The notes: a model not told the origin generated them from the sequence alone. Positions 1 to 6,002 are shown, counted from the first letter of the stretch. The stretch is DNA of 14,439 nt from Candidatus Doudnabacteria bacterium RIFCSPHIGHO2_02_FULL_46_11 (GCA_001779955.1 MFES01000033.1:3021-17459); one strand, 5' to 3'. Made by a program: numbers and translations.

Positions 1-152
1 GCCGCAACCAGGGCGGCATTGGTGGCGTAATCGCCGAAATTGCTTTCCGGCGCGCTAATTGAAAACGAAATTTCGGCGCTACCGAAGAAGTCGCTTATTC
101 TTCGGCGGAGCAAATCATCGGGCCGCATAGCTTGTTTTGGTTTGGCAAACAT
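1..152 (-). CDS. argS: Arginyl-tRNA synthetase, N-terminal fragment (cut by window edge)
   Basis: ArgRS charges tRNA-Arg with arginine in the cytoplasm. Only the first 50 codons lie in the window, reading leftward from an ATG at 150-152. The translation contains NFGDYATNAALVA at about residues 38-50, which matches the F/HGDYATNxAL motif of the ArgRS N-terminal additional domain (Add1) that contacts the tRNA D-loop. The leading residues (MFAKPKQAMRPDDLLRRRISDFFG) fit the helical start of that domain. A second ATG at codon 9 gives MRPDDLL and could be the true start; neither ATG has a clear Shine-Dalgarno. The gene lies downstream of the small membrane protein gene on the same strand but is separated from it by an intrinsic terminator, so it is probably a separate unit. 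Identification rests on one motif plus length-appropriate position. Confidence 0.75.
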   Translation of the reverse strand, partial: MFAKPKQAMRPDDLLRRRISDFFGSAEISFSISAPESNFGDYATNAALVA

Positions 153-167
153 TATTTATACAATAAC

Positions 168-203
168 AAAATCCCCCAGATTCGAAAATAGAGGGGGATT
201 TTT
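168..203 (-). terminator. Intrinsic terminator after the small membrane protein gene
   Basis: AAAATCCCCC (168-177) pairs with GGGGGATTTT (193-202) across a 15-nt loop. Read on the minus strand the stem is followed by a T-rich run. It sits 20 bp after the stop of the 224-445 gene and before argS. The stem has A and T runs on both sides, so it could work in both directions. Confidence 0.75.
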
Positions 204-223
204 CCCACTGTTCGGCGGCTTAT

Positions 224-445
224 TTAGTTATCCAGCCGAACATCAACACCGCCGCTAGCGCCGTCGTTAAAAGTGTCGCCGGAAAAATTAAAATCAAACA
301 CATTGCTGGCGACCAAGGCGATTAAAAGCAGCAGCAAAATAGGCACCAGCCAACCCCAGCCGCTTTTTTCTTTTATGATTATCGGCTTTTCGGTATGCAC
401 CTCATGCGTGTGAACGTCGTCGTTCCGGTCTCTTAAAATTGCCAT
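224..445 (-). CDS. Small single-pass membrane protein of unknown function
   Basis: A 73-aa protein beginning MAILRDRNDDVHTHEVHTEKP. Residues about 29-49 (GWLVPILLLLLIALVASNVF) form one hydrophobic helix. The head is charged and His-containing and the tail is short and acidic/Gly-rich (ending DVRLDN). I chose the ATG at 443-445 because a purine-rich GAAAGAGAA lies about 5-8 nt upstream. An in-frame TTG nine codons earlier would add a charged extension that overlaps this ribosome-binding site. A terminator follows the stop. The gene is divergent from smpB, sharing a 68-bp intergenic region with it. I recognise no family; the topology suggests a membrane-anchored small protein. Confidence 0.7.
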   Translation of the reverse strand: MAILRDRNDDVHTHEVHTEKPIIIKEKSGWGWLVPILLLLLIALVASNVFDFNFSGDTFNDGASGGVDVRLDN

Positions 446-483
446 ATTGCGTTCTCTTTCTTTAATGCTCAATTTTCACTAGA

Positions 484-503
484 ATTAATAAGTAGTTATT
501 AAT
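484..503. promoter_or_regulatory. Perfect inverted repeat in the divergent smpB upstream region
   Basis: ATTAATAA (484-491) and TTATTAAT (496-503) are exact reverse complements around GTAG. The repeat ends 10 nt before the smpB ATG, in the region shared with the divergent membrane protein gene. It could be an operator or a weak AT hairpin in the leader. It contains no GC pairs, so it is unlikely to be a terminator. Confidence 0.4.
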
Positions 504-513
504 CGACCGACTT

Positions 514-957
514 ATGCCTACGCTCGCCCAAAATCGGCAAGCTTTGCATGACTTCACTATATTAGATACCCTGGAAGCCGGCATTGTGCTTTCTGGACAA
601 GAAGTGAAGTCAGCGCGCTTGGGCCAAATGTCACTTAAAGGCAGTTTCGTTAATTTCAAAAATAACGAAGCCCTGCTTGTTAATGCCTACATTTCCCGAT
701 ATCAAAAAGCCGGACCCGACCCTTCTTACAAGCCCGACCGCGATCGAAAACTGCTTTTAAACGCGCGCGAGCTTCAAAATATTGCCGACCGGAAACATAC
801 CGAGGGCTTGGCCGTAGTTCCGCTTTCGGTTTACACCAAGGGCAAGCTCGTAAAAGTTAAAATTGGCCTGGCCCGGGGTAAACGCAAGTTTGATAAAAGA
901 GAATCTATCAAAAAAAGAGAGCAGCAGAGAAAAATAAGACGAATTGTCAACCGTTAA
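514..957 (+). CDS. smpB: SsrA-binding protein SmpB
   Basis: SmpB binds the tRNA-like part of tmRNA and delivers it to stalled ribosomes in trans-translation. The 147-aa product has the full family pattern. NRQALHDFTILDTLEAGIVLSGQEVKSAR is at residues 7-35, RKLLLNARELQNI at 78-90 and LAVVPLSVYTKGKLVKVKIGLARGKRKFDKRE at 99-130. A basic C-terminal tail (residues 130-147) is of the kind that enters the mRNA channel of the ribosome. Length is slightly below the usual 150-160 because the N-terminus is short. No Shine-Dalgarno precedes the ATG at 514; the leader is AT-rich with a perfect inverted repeat. The partner RNA, tmRNA, is in the same window at 9988-10388. Confidence 0.97.
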   Translation: MPTLAQNRQALHDFTILDTLEAGIVLSGQEVKSARLGQMSLKGSFVNFKNNEALLVNAYISRYQKAGPDPSYKPDRDRKLLLNARELQNIADRKHTEGLAVVPLSVYTKGKLVKVKIGLARGKRKFDKRESIKKREQQRKIRRIVNR

Positions 958-1043
958 GCATTATTGGTGTCCGCCAAAAGAAAAAATTTGACCGCAAAAT
1001 CCGAAAAATCCTAACCAAATAAAACTGGCCGCAAAACAAATAA

Positions 1044-1072
1044 CCTCCTCCCCGGTCTAAAGGCCGGGGTTT
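1044..1072. repeat. CCGGGG hairpin resembling an IS200/IS605-type end
   Basis: CCCCGGTC (1050-1057) pairs with GGCCGGGG (1062-1069) with a TAAA loop and one T-G wobble. It is preceded by CCTCCT and followed by TTTCC. The pattern of a C-rich strand, short loop, G-rich strand and TTTCC is typical of subterminal hairpins of IS200/IS605-family elements and their non-autonomous derivatives (established knowledge). No transposase is nearby, so this is at most a remnant or passenger. Confidence 0.45.
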
Positions 1073-1089
1073 CCTGTAAGGTACTAAAC

Positions 1090-1123
1090 AACCCAATTTA
1101 GTCCGGCCGGACTAAATTGGGTT
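1090..1123. repeat. Perfect 34-bp palindrome
   Basis: AACCCAATTTAGTCCGG (1090-1106) is followed directly by its exact reverse complement (1107-1123), with no loop bases. It can extrude as a cruciform or fold as a hairpin in either transcript. There is no T-run beside it, so it is not a standard terminator. It lies between the CCGGGG hairpin and repeat copy A. Confidence 0.85.
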
Positions 1124-1124
1124 A

Positions 1125-1257
1125 GTAAACCCCTCCCCGCGGCAAGACCGCGGGCACCAGGGCGGGTTTGCAACCATTAGTTGCGGCTCCGCCGCTCATT
1201 TCAGGCGCGCTCATCCCCTTGCTCTCGGCACGGGGCATTCGCGCGAGGTGTTGTAAA
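1125..1257. repeat. Dispersed hairpin-rich element, copy A (copy B at 13307-13474)
   Basis: From GTAAAC to TTGTAAA this stretch is nearly identical to 13307-13474, apart from an insertion of about 35 nt in copy B and a few substitutions. It contains successive hairpins: CCCCGCGG/CCGCGGG, GCAAC-CATTA-GTTGC, CGCC/GGCG, and a CCCC..GGGG hairpin in which copy A carries one mismatch (CCCCTTGC). There is no open reading frame. A non-autonomous mobile or REP-like element, possibly moved by an IS200/IS605-type or REP-associated transposase elsewhere, is the simplest reading; that mechanism is inferred. Confidence 0.7.
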
Positions 1258-1260
1258 TAA

Positions 1261-1287
1261 AAAAAACGCCCGGCAAAGGCATTTTTT
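1261..1287 (-). terminator. Intrinsic terminator of the YdcF-like gene
   Basis: On the minus strand AAAAAATGCC (1287-1278) pairs with GGCGTTTTTT (1270-1261), with one G-T wobble, and ends in a T-run. On the plus strand the same position is a C-A mismatch, which supports minus-strand use. The stem begins at the stop codon of the 1286-1897 gene. Confidence 0.75.
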
Positions 1288-1897
1288 ATATCAAACCACA
1301 GATTAAATGATACAATCGATTGGGAATTTCACGCATCATAAATCGCCAGCGGCTGCGCGTATATTTTTGCACCGACTCTTCGTCATAAATAGTTACCTGG
1401 GCAAAAGGATGCAGCGGCTCAAAACCCACCGCTTCCGCGATCTTTGAGGTCCGCCACAAATGATCATGGTGAGCGACGATTATGGCCTTTTTCAAACCCT
1501 GTTTGAGACAAATTTCCGCGGCCTGCATCAAAACTTCGTAAGAGTCCAAATAATTTCCTAAATCTTTTTCATCTACTCTTTTGGTGGTCAGAGTATGGAT
1601 AATTTTTGTTAATCTTCCAAGTTGTTTGTTTCGTGCTTTCCTCACAATGTGCAGCAATTTGTCCTGAAGATCAAGGCTGGAATGGGCTATTTCCCACTGG
1701 GCGATAACCGGCAAATTATAGCGTCTGGACAAATCTTCGGTTAAACGCGCCAAAGCCACATTGCTTTTACCCGGGCCATTTACTCGGCCACCGAAAGACA
1801 ATGCGACAATTACGTCAGCCTGGGCCAATTCTGAATTAGTGTGCCCTGGCAGGCGCCACTTATAAATAGATTGCATTGCCTTTTTGATAAAACCCAT
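1286..1897 (-). CDS. YdcF/ElyC-like (DUF218) protein, probable
   Basis: A 203-aa protein without a signal peptide. Residues 28-40 (DVIVALSFGGRVN) form a beta-strand plus glycine turn at the position where DUF218 proteins have their first strand. Residues 137-162 (KAIIVAHHDHLWRTSKIAEAVGFEPL) match the family pattern of a hydrophobic strand followed by HxxR (HLWR here) and a helix ending in a Gly before the next strand. A Ser/Tyr/Glu-rich helix (YLDSYEVLMQAAEICLKQG, 116-134) precedes it as in YdcF/SanA/ElyC. Some DUF218 members act in envelope polysaccharide metabolism; the substrate here is unknown. The promoter at 1954-1982 lies just upstream and a terminator overlaps the stop. The start ATG at 1895-1897 has only a weak upstream AAGCTGG. 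Family assignment is by motif shape and could be wrong. Confidence 0.6.
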   Translation of the reverse strand: MGFIKKAMQSIYKWRLPGHTNSELAQADVIVALSFGGRVNGPGKSNVALARLTEDLSRRYNLPVIAQWEIAHSSLDLQDKLLHIVRKARNKQLGRLTKIIHTLTTKRVDEKDLGNYLDSYEVLMQAAEICLKQGLKKAIIVAHHDHLWRTSKIAEAVGFEPLHPFAQVTIYDEESVQKYTRSRWRFMMREIPNRLYHLICGLI

Positions 1898-1953
1898 AAA
1901 ACCAGCTTAAACTTTCGAGCCATGCCTCGTTTTTGAGTTTTGATTTTCATCGT

Positions 1954-1982
1954 ATTATAAAGAACATGGCCAAACTCTGCAA
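1954..1982 (-). promoter_or_regulatory. Sigma70-type promoter for the YdcF-like gene
   Basis: On the minus strand: -35 TTGCAG (1982-1977), 17-bp spacer, -10 TATAAT (1959-1954). Transcription would start near 1947, giving a leader of about 50 nt before the ATG at 1897. The -35 overlaps the intergenic side of the VTT gene end. Confidence 0.65.
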
Positions 1983-1985
1983 TAT

Positions 1986-2555
1986 CTATCTTCCCACCGA
2001 CTGGGCCAAGGTGATAACAATAAAGATACCGATAAAGTTAAGAACAAAAGAAAGAATCAGAAACTGCCAGTTTTTCATTTTTGAAATACCCATTAGGCCG
2101 ATGCCGATTTCATCCGGAATCGGCGAGGCCACAATTATCGCACCAAGTACCGGCAAAAACCAGGCGAAGTAAGGGGTGCGGAGCGTTCGGGAAATATGGT
2201 TGCCGCCTAGGCGCAAGAAAATCGGAGTAATTTCTTCGAATACTTTATCTTTTAAGAATTTAAAAATAATATAGTCGCCTATTACCGCGCCGGCGCCGGC
2301 CAAAACCGCGACATAAATCGGCGGCAAAGTTTTGGCGAAAAAAAATAAAAGCACCGAAGCTGGCGCAACCGTAAAAGTCGAAACAAAAAACATTCCGGCT
2401 AAAAACGCGCCCAGATAACCCATTTCCCCGATGCGCGAGATGGTATTTTGCACGAAATCAGAATCGGCAAAATAAAAAAACACCAGCAGGCTTGCAATTA
2501 AAAAAGCCGTATTTTTATATTGCCATTTTTTGTATCTTAATAGATACGAATCCAT
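1986..2555 (-). CDS. VTT/DedA-like integral membrane protein
   Basis: A 189-aa polytopic protein. Hydrophobic segments lie at about residues 16-31, 47-75, 79-97, 130-145 and 163-185. The arrangement GYLGAFLAGMFFVSTFTVAPASVLLFF followed by a Gly/Ala-rich GAGAVIGDYIIFKF helix, and later SPIPDEIGIGLMGISKMKNWQF, fits the VTT (SNARE-associated/DedA/YqaA-type) fold: re-entrant loop with Pro, then an acidic-Gly region. DedA-family proteins are linked to lipid transport or scrambling at the inner membrane (established for some members); the substrate here is unknown. The ATG at 2553-2555 lies only 6 nt after a TATAAT box, so the mRNA is probably leaderless. The gene follows the M23 peptidase gene by 46 bp on the same strand, but has its own promoter. 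Confidence 0.65.
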   Translation of the reverse strand: MDSYLLRYKKWQYKNTAFLIASLLVFFYFADSDFVQNTISRIGEMGYLGAFLAGMFFVSTFTVAPASVLLFFFAKTLPPIYVAVLAGAGAVIGDYIIFKFLKDKVFEEITPIFLRLGGNHISRTLRTPYFAWFLPVLGAIIVASPIPDEIGIGLMGISKMKNWQFLILSFVLNFIGIFIVITLAQSVGR

Positions 2556-2561
2556 AGCTAG

Positions 2562-2570
2562 ATTATAGCA
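2562..2570 (-). promoter_or_regulatory. Extended -10 promoter giving a leaderless transcript
   Basis: On the minus strand TGCTATAAT (2570-2562) is an extended -10 box. Six nucleotides separate it from the ATG at 2555, so the expected start of transcription is at or next to the A of the start codon. No good -35 is visible, which is usual for extended -10 promoters. Confidence 0.6.
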
Positions 2571-2601
2571 GTTTTTGAAGGAAAATTTGCATTTGCCGTG
2601 C

Positions 2602-3204
2602 CTATCTATTCACCAAAAACGGCAGCGGGTTTATGGGTGTAGTATCAGGCAAATTTATTTCAAAATGAAGGTGCGGCGGGGTGTTTATGGCATTGCCGGT
2701 ATTTCCGACAAAACCAGTCACCGTATCGGTATCAACCTCCTGGCCAACATGTAAATTATTGGCAAACCGCTCAAGGTGCGCATAATAATAACGCCGCCCG
2801 CCCGCGCCCAAAACGTAAACATAATTTCCGGCAATTTTCCCGACGCCTATTTCATGCACATAGCCGTAGGTTCCGGAAAAAATCGGCGTACCACTTTCGG
2901 CAAAAATATCCTGGCCTTGATGAACTCTTTCGCCCTCACCTCTTGGCGCTTCCCAGGTATCGGTTATCCCGGAAACCGGAAGGCCGTAAACCGGCACTAA
3001 AACTTGAGTGTCAGGTTCCCGGGCTGAAAGCCGAGCAACTTTTATAGGCAAGGTAAATTTTTCAAAATAATTAGCCGCCTTCTCTTCCCATTCCAACATT
3101 TTATCCGGATGATTTTTCGGATATTCAACCAATAAAAAAGCCAGCGACACCAACACTCCCGCAACCAGCAAACCAAGGCCGAATTTTACATACCATTTAA
3201 TCAT
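2602..3204 (-). CDS. M23 (LytM-type) metallopeptidase, membrane-anchored
   Basis: M23 enzymes cut peptidoglycan cross-bridges or stem peptides, or act as inactive activators of amidases. The 200-aa protein starts with a signal anchor (residues 8-26) and a linker. The LytM domain at about 65-196 has the zinc ligand pattern: HQGQD (His95, Asp99), YAHLE (His143) and HLHFEI (His178, His180). All catalytic residues are therefore present. The surrounding pattern (SGTPIFSGTYGYVHEIG, then GxVGNTGNA) is typical. The domain most likely acts outside the cytoplasmic membrane. The gene is divergent from the secreted repeat protein at 3468, with a 263-bp AT-rich region between them in which I see only weak promoter candidates (for example TATACT at 3225-3230 on the minus strand). 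Confidence 0.92.
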   Translation of the reverse strand: MIKWYVKFGLGLLVAGVLVSLAFLLVEYPKNHPDKMLEWEEKAANYFEKFTLPIKVARLSAREPDTQVLVPVYGLPVSGITDTWEAPRGEGERVHQGQDIFAESGTPIFSGTYGYVHEIGVGKIAGNYVYVLGAGGRRYYYAHLERFANNLHVGQEVDTDTVTGFVGNTGNAINTPPHLHFEINLPDTTPINPLPFLVNR

Positions 3205-3467
3205 TTATCTTTATATCTTTAACCAGTATACAAAATAACGTCATAATACGTTTTTATCATAGTTACCAAGGCAATATTATCATATAACGTAATTTTTTGT
3301 ACTTTCTCACTAAGTATTATTTTCTAAGTAACCCACAACCAATTATCCCCCCGCACTACTTATAAGCCACTACCAGACGATTTCTTATGAGATTTGAGGC
3401 AACCGGCTTTCGGCGCTTTCATCTACATTTAAAGTCGGCGAAATATTATTAATGAAAGGAATTTTAT

Positions 3468-4205
3468 ATGTACGCACTCGTAAAAAACAAAATGCTGACA
3501 TTGGTCATACTTGCCACGGTCCTACTGTTCGGCTGGCAAATGGTGTTTGCCCAGCAGGCTCCGATGGTGGCTAATGCCGGCGTCGTTTGTACAGATACAG
3601 GAGGTGTGCTCACGCTCAATAACCCAAACGATACACCGGTTACTGTTAAAGTAACAGCCTCGGGCGGGTTTGACGCCACTATTAACTTGGGCGTTGACGG
3701 CGACGCCGCTCAAGGGCGCTTAACCGCTTTGGCTAATGGCACGTACACCATCACCACCTCGGTTACCGGCGGCGCAGTAATTGCCGCCTACCAGGTAACG
3801 GTGTCTTGTAACCCGGCGGCTACACTGCCGAACCCTGATCCGGAAATGATTGTGGGAGCCACAGTTACGGCCGGTTGTGCCACGAGCGGCGGGTTCATAA
3901 CGGCCGACAACTCTAACGACGAAGCAGTATTGGTCAGAGTAACCGGCCCGAACGGTTATTCCCGAGAGGCCATGACTGCGGTCGCGGCGGAATCTAACTT
4001 CACCGCCCTCCGCAACGGAATCTACGCGGTTATGACCTGGACAGCGGACGGCACCGTGCAGGTAGACGGCCAAGCCGTGCCTATCACTTGTCCCGGGGGG
4101 ACTGTTAGCATAAGCGGCGGTGCCGCTGTGGCGGTTGATACAGGGGGTATAGTGGGCGGTATTGGTGGCGGCGTTGATGCCGGTTTCGGAGGGATGGCTA
4201 AATAA
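3468..4205 (+). CDS. Secreted protein with two tandem Cys-bounded beta repeats
   Basis: A 245-aa protein with a signal peptide: basic MYALVKNK, hydrophobic core 10-24, likely cleavage after VFA at residue 28. Two homologous repeats follow, about residues 36-116 and 132-210. Each begins near VxC/AGC (Cys41, Cys137), has a NPND/NSND-x-xVxVxVT strand, an ALANGTY/ALRNGIY turn, and ends VTVSC/VPITC (Cys114, Cys208), so each could form one disulfide. The C-terminus is a Gly-rich low-complexity tail (GGIVGGIGGGVDAGFGG). No LPxTG-like sorting signal, second membrane helix or basic end is seen. AAAGGA 9 nt before the ATG is a good ribosome-binding site. A terminator follows, then the sortase gene. It is probably a cell-surface or extracellular protein; I do not recognise a named family. 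Confidence 0.8.
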   Translation: MYALVKNKMLTLVILATVLLFGWQMVFAQQAPMVANAGVVCTDTGGVLTLNNPNDTPVTVKVTASGGFDATINLGVDGDAAQGRLTALANGTYTITTSVTGGAVIAAYQVTVSCNPAATLPNPDPEMIVGATVTAGCATSGGFITADNSNDEAVLVRVTGPNGYSREAMTAVAAESNFTALRNGIYAVMTWTADGTVQVDGQAVPITCPGGTVSISGGAAVAVDTGGIVGGIGGGVDAGFGGMAK

Positions 4206-4216
4206 CCTAACCCTGA

Positions 4217-4825
4217 ATGACCCGAGTCTCAGCGCAAAATAATCTGAACTACGGGAACAGGCACCCCTTCATAAAAGCGGTGCCTGTTTTGAATAAAATA
4301 GTTGTTGTTATAACCGTCTTAGCCCTATCGCTGACGGCCTTTCAGTTTTACGGTCAAAACGAGCAAAGCGCGGCCTCGATCCAATACTTCAAGCCAAACC
4401 AAATTTCCCTTCTGGATATAAACATTAGCGCGCCCATAGTTCCGCTCGGGTTAAAAAAAGACAAAACTCTCCAGGTTCCGGAAAAAGCTAGCGAAGTCGG
4501 CTGGTTTGAAAAATCGGCCATGCCGGGGCAAACTGGCACTTTGATAATGGTTGGCCATTACGACTCCGAAACCGGCGAAGGTATTTTTTATAAACTTGAC
4601 CAATTAAAAATCGGAGAGGAAATAATGCTAACCAATACCATCGGCGAAGAAATAATTTATAAAATAGAAAAAATGGAAAATTATCCGCTCGATAATTTTC
4701 CCGATGAACTAGTCTATGGAAATACCGCATACCCCAGCCTGCGCCTAATAACCTGTTCGGGGAATTTTAATGCGGAACTTAGCCGCTACAGCCACAATCT
4801 GGTAGTTTATGCTTCACGGAAATAA
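4217..4825 (+). CDS. Sortase family transpeptidase (class E/F-like)
   Basis: Sortases cut a surface protein at a sorting motif and transfer it to a cell-wall or pilin acceptor outside the membrane. The 202-aa frame has a signal anchor (about residues 26-46) followed by the sortase barrel. Catalytic residues are all visible: His114 in VGHYDSE, Cys180 in LITCSGNF, Arg190 in ELSRYSHNLVVYA. SAPIVPLGL and GIFYKLDQLKIGEEI are also typical. The start is uncertain: the ATG at 4217 has no Shine-Dalgarno, and the first 24 codons run through a terminator hairpin. A TTG at 4289 (LNKIVVVITVLAL) would give a neat signal anchor directly. No LPxTG-type substrate is present in the window; the adjacent secreted protein is the only nearby candidate, by context alone. 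Confidence 0.9.
   Translation: MTRVSAQNNLNYGNRHPFIKAVPVLNKIVVVITVLALSLTAFQFYGQNEQSAASIQYFKPNQISLLDINISAPIVPLGLKKDKTLQVPEKASEVGWFEKSAMPGQTGTLIMVGHYDSETGEGIFYKLDQLKIGEEIMLTNTIGEEIIYKIEKMENYPLDNFPDELVYGNTAYPSLRLITCSGNFNAELSRYSHNLVVYASRK
4256..4290 (+). terminator. Terminator-like hairpin between the secreted protein and sortase
   Basis: AACAGGCACC (4256-4265) pairs perfectly with GGTGCCTGTT (4279-4288), 13-nt loop, followed by TTTT ending at 4290. It lies 51 bp after the stop of the 3468 gene and inside the N-terminal codons of the long sortase reading frame. If it terminates, it does so within or before the sortase coding region. Confidence 0.6.
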
Positions 4826-4830
4826 ACCCG

Positions 4831-4956
4831 CACACCATAACGACGATAAATCTGCATCCGGTGCGACGTTTTTGTTCGCTGAACATCGGTATCAATAAAA
4901 TATTCAACTTAAAACCAAACTACGATTTGCAAAGAGCACAATCGTCGTTTGGTGTG
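4831..4956. repeat. 126-bp segment bounded by 16-bp inverted repeats
   Basis: CACACCATAACGACGAT (4831-4847) and ATCGTCGTTTGGTGTG (4941-4956) pair over 16 bp with one bulged T. The 93-nt interior is AT-rich and has no ORF. On the minus strand a T7 run (4958-4964) lies just before the repeat, at the end of structured element E1. It may be a small inverted-repeat element or the stem of a non-coding transcript; no target-site duplication is evident. Confidence 0.6.
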
Positions 4957-4964
4957 TAAAAAAA

Positions 4965-5044
4965 CCGTCCCCAAAAAACCAGGCCTGTACCCTGTACTTC
5001 GTAGCCAAGTCTAACTTGGCGAAGTAGTGATTTGCTAAAGACGG
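4965..5044 (-). repeat. Structured 3' element E1 (two-part stem-loop)
   Basis: Read on the minus strand, an outer stem forms between CCGTCTTTAGCAAA (5044-5031) and TTTTTTGGGGACGG (4978-4965), 13 of 14 positions paired with several G-U pairs. Inside is a hairpin with CTTCG/CGAAG and CCAAGT/ACTTGG, and a CAGGC-containing internal loop on the 3' side. A T7 run follows on the minus strand (4964-4958), so E1 may also terminate transcription of the 5817-5108 operon. E2 (9286-9358) and E3 (5915-6002) have the same layout. Confidence 0.7.
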
Positions 5045-5045
5045 C

Positions 5046-5075
5046 GGCGGTCTCGACCCAACGGGTCGGATCGCC
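5046..5075 (-). terminator. GC-rich hairpin after the 5108-5476 gene
   Basis: CGACCC (5054-5059) pairs with GGGTCG (5063-5068) across AAC, with outer GGCG/CGCC pairs. It lies 33 bp past the stop of the 5108 gene on the minus strand. There is no T-run, so it may be an RNA 3' stabiliser rather than a terminator. Similar GC hairpins occur after each orphan unit. Confidence 0.45.
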
Positions 5076-5107
5076 AGTCCGCGTTCAAATTTCTAACCTC
5101 CTTGTCA

Positions 5108-5476
5108 TCAGTCAACTCGCCAACTGGGAGCCTGGGAAATTGCCCGTTCAGGCAGCAGCCTCTCCGCCAAGCTCACGCAATCCTCATGAGCCGAGACTTC
5201 AAAACCCCGACAGCGGCCCAGCTGGGCAAGAACATCGCCCAATTCCTTGGCCGACATACGGATCTGCCCATTGCCCAGCTTCTCGCGCAGGTAGACGAGA
5301 AATTCTTCCCGCACGTAACCGGCGCAGCGATTCCTCGGCTGACTCCTCAAAAACAGATAAGCGGTGCCATCAGAGGCTTTAACCCGCCAATCTGTCGCGG
5401 GCTCCGGCTGATCTGCCGGCCAGCTCTCGACCAGAAGGTGGATAGGTACGAGCGTGTAAGATGACGATCCCGGCAT
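5108..5476 (-). CDS. Orphan protein, second gene of a two-gene unit
   Basis: A 122-aa soluble protein with no family I recognise. Its start is fixed by a TGATG overlap: the A of its ATG (5476) is the last base of the upstream gene's TGA, which implies translational coupling; GGAAGG lies upstream. The sequence opens with a beta-like half (VPIHLLVESW, WRVKASDGTAYLFLRSQ) and continues with helices (REEFLVYLREKLGNGQIRMSAKELGDVLAQLG). Codons are GC-rich, unlike the AT-richer flanking genes such as smpB and the SDR. It is downstream of promoter P4 and is followed by the GC hairpin and E1. An overlapping plus-strand frame (5102-5464) lacks a ribosome-binding site and is taken as a shadow. Confidence 0.65.
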   Translation of the reverse strand: MPGSSSYTLVPIHLLVESWPADQPEPATDWRVKASDGTAYLFLRSQPRNRCAGYVREEFLVYLREKLGNGQIRMSAKELGDVLAQLGRCRGFEVSAHEDCVSLAERLLPERAISQAPSWRVD

Positions 5477-5817
5477 CAGGACCTTCCGTTTCCAAGGGGT
5501 TCGCGAAAATCGAAACTCCAGCTTGTGACCGGCTTATCGTTCACGGTTGCCTGATACCCCTTTTCCACCATAACAGGGTTAGGAAACCAGAAACGGCCAA
5601 GGCGCGAACGCAGGCTCTGGCTTGCATCGGCCCTTTCGCTACCGCTTACCAGCCGGCCGCATTTCACTTCTTGGTCGTTGACTATGAGGTGAATAACGCC
5701 GTGCTGCTCGTAAACGGAGAACAACTGTCCGTCAGCCAGTATGCCTGTGTATTTCAGCACACACCCGGGCGGCATATTCAAACTGCCGTCGTTTATGACT
5801 GTTGTGAAAATTGCCAC
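5476..5817 (-). CDS. Orphan protein, first gene of a two-gene unit
   Basis: A 113-aa protein starting MAIFTTVINDGSLNMPPGCV. I chose the GTG at 5815-5817 because GGAGG lies 5 nt upstream. The reading frame is open further up to 5901, but that extension runs through the -10 and -35 boxes of promoter P4. The protein looks beta-rich (VLKYTGILADGQLFSVYEQHGVIHLIVNDQEVKCGRL) with a Trp/Phe-rich C-terminus (RFWFPNPVMV, SWSFDFREPL). It has no signal peptide or membrane helix. The stop overlaps the start of the next gene by one base. GC-rich codons match the other orphan genes. No function can be assigned. Confidence 0.65.
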   Translation of the reverse strand: MAIFTTVINDGSLNMPPGCVLKYTGILADGQLFSVYEQHGVIHLIVNDQEVKCGRLVSGSERADASQSLRSRLGRFWFPNPVMVEKGYQATVNDKPVTSWSFDFREPLGNGRS

Positions 5818-5872
5818 TTTCGCCTCCGCTGTTTTAGGTTCCCCCTTTCGATTTCCCCGAGATTGTAAATTA

Positions 5873-5901
5873 AAAATACCACCTTTCGGTGGCGCGGGCA
5901 A
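5873..5901 (-). promoter_or_regulatory. Promoter P4 with dyad in the spacer
   Basis: Minus strand: -35 TTGCCC (5901-5896), 17-bp spacer, -10 TATTTT (5878-5873). The spacer holds CCACC-GAAA-GGTGG. Relative to P1/P2 the inner pair T/A has changed to C/G in both arms, so the dyad is kept by a compensating change. It drives 5817-5476 and 5476-5108. Confidence 0.65.
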
Positions 5902-5914
5902 AAAACAACAAAGA

Positions 5915-6002
5915 CCTTCCCAAAAACACTAAACTTAATGCCTGCGCTTCGTAGTCCGCCGAAGCTTTAGCGTAGGCGGACGAAGTAGTGTACTTGGGAA
6001 GG
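5915..6002 (-). repeat. Structured 3' element E3 (two-part stem-loop)
   Basis: On the minus strand CCTTCCCAAGTACACTA (6002-5986) pairs with TAGTGTTTTTGGGAAGG (5931-5915) at 16 of 17 positions. The inner hairpin has CTTCGT/ACGAAG and CCGCC/GGCGG stems around a GCTAAAGC loop. A CAGGCAT sequence lies in the 3' internal loop, as in E2. The inner part (TCCGCC..GGCGGA with GCTAAAGC) resembles repeats I have seen in CPR genomes. It lies between the end of the 6064 gene and promoter P4. Confidence 0.7.

Noticed and set aside
3720..4073. 117-codon minus-strand ORF inside the secreted protein gene
   Set aside because: The plus gene has a signal peptide, repeats and AAAGGA; the minus frame is Arg-rich shadow.
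5461..5868. 135-codon plus-strand ORF opposite 5476-5817
   Set aside because: It runs against a coupled two-gene unit with promoter and GGAGG on the minus strand; composition is that of a GC-rich shadow.
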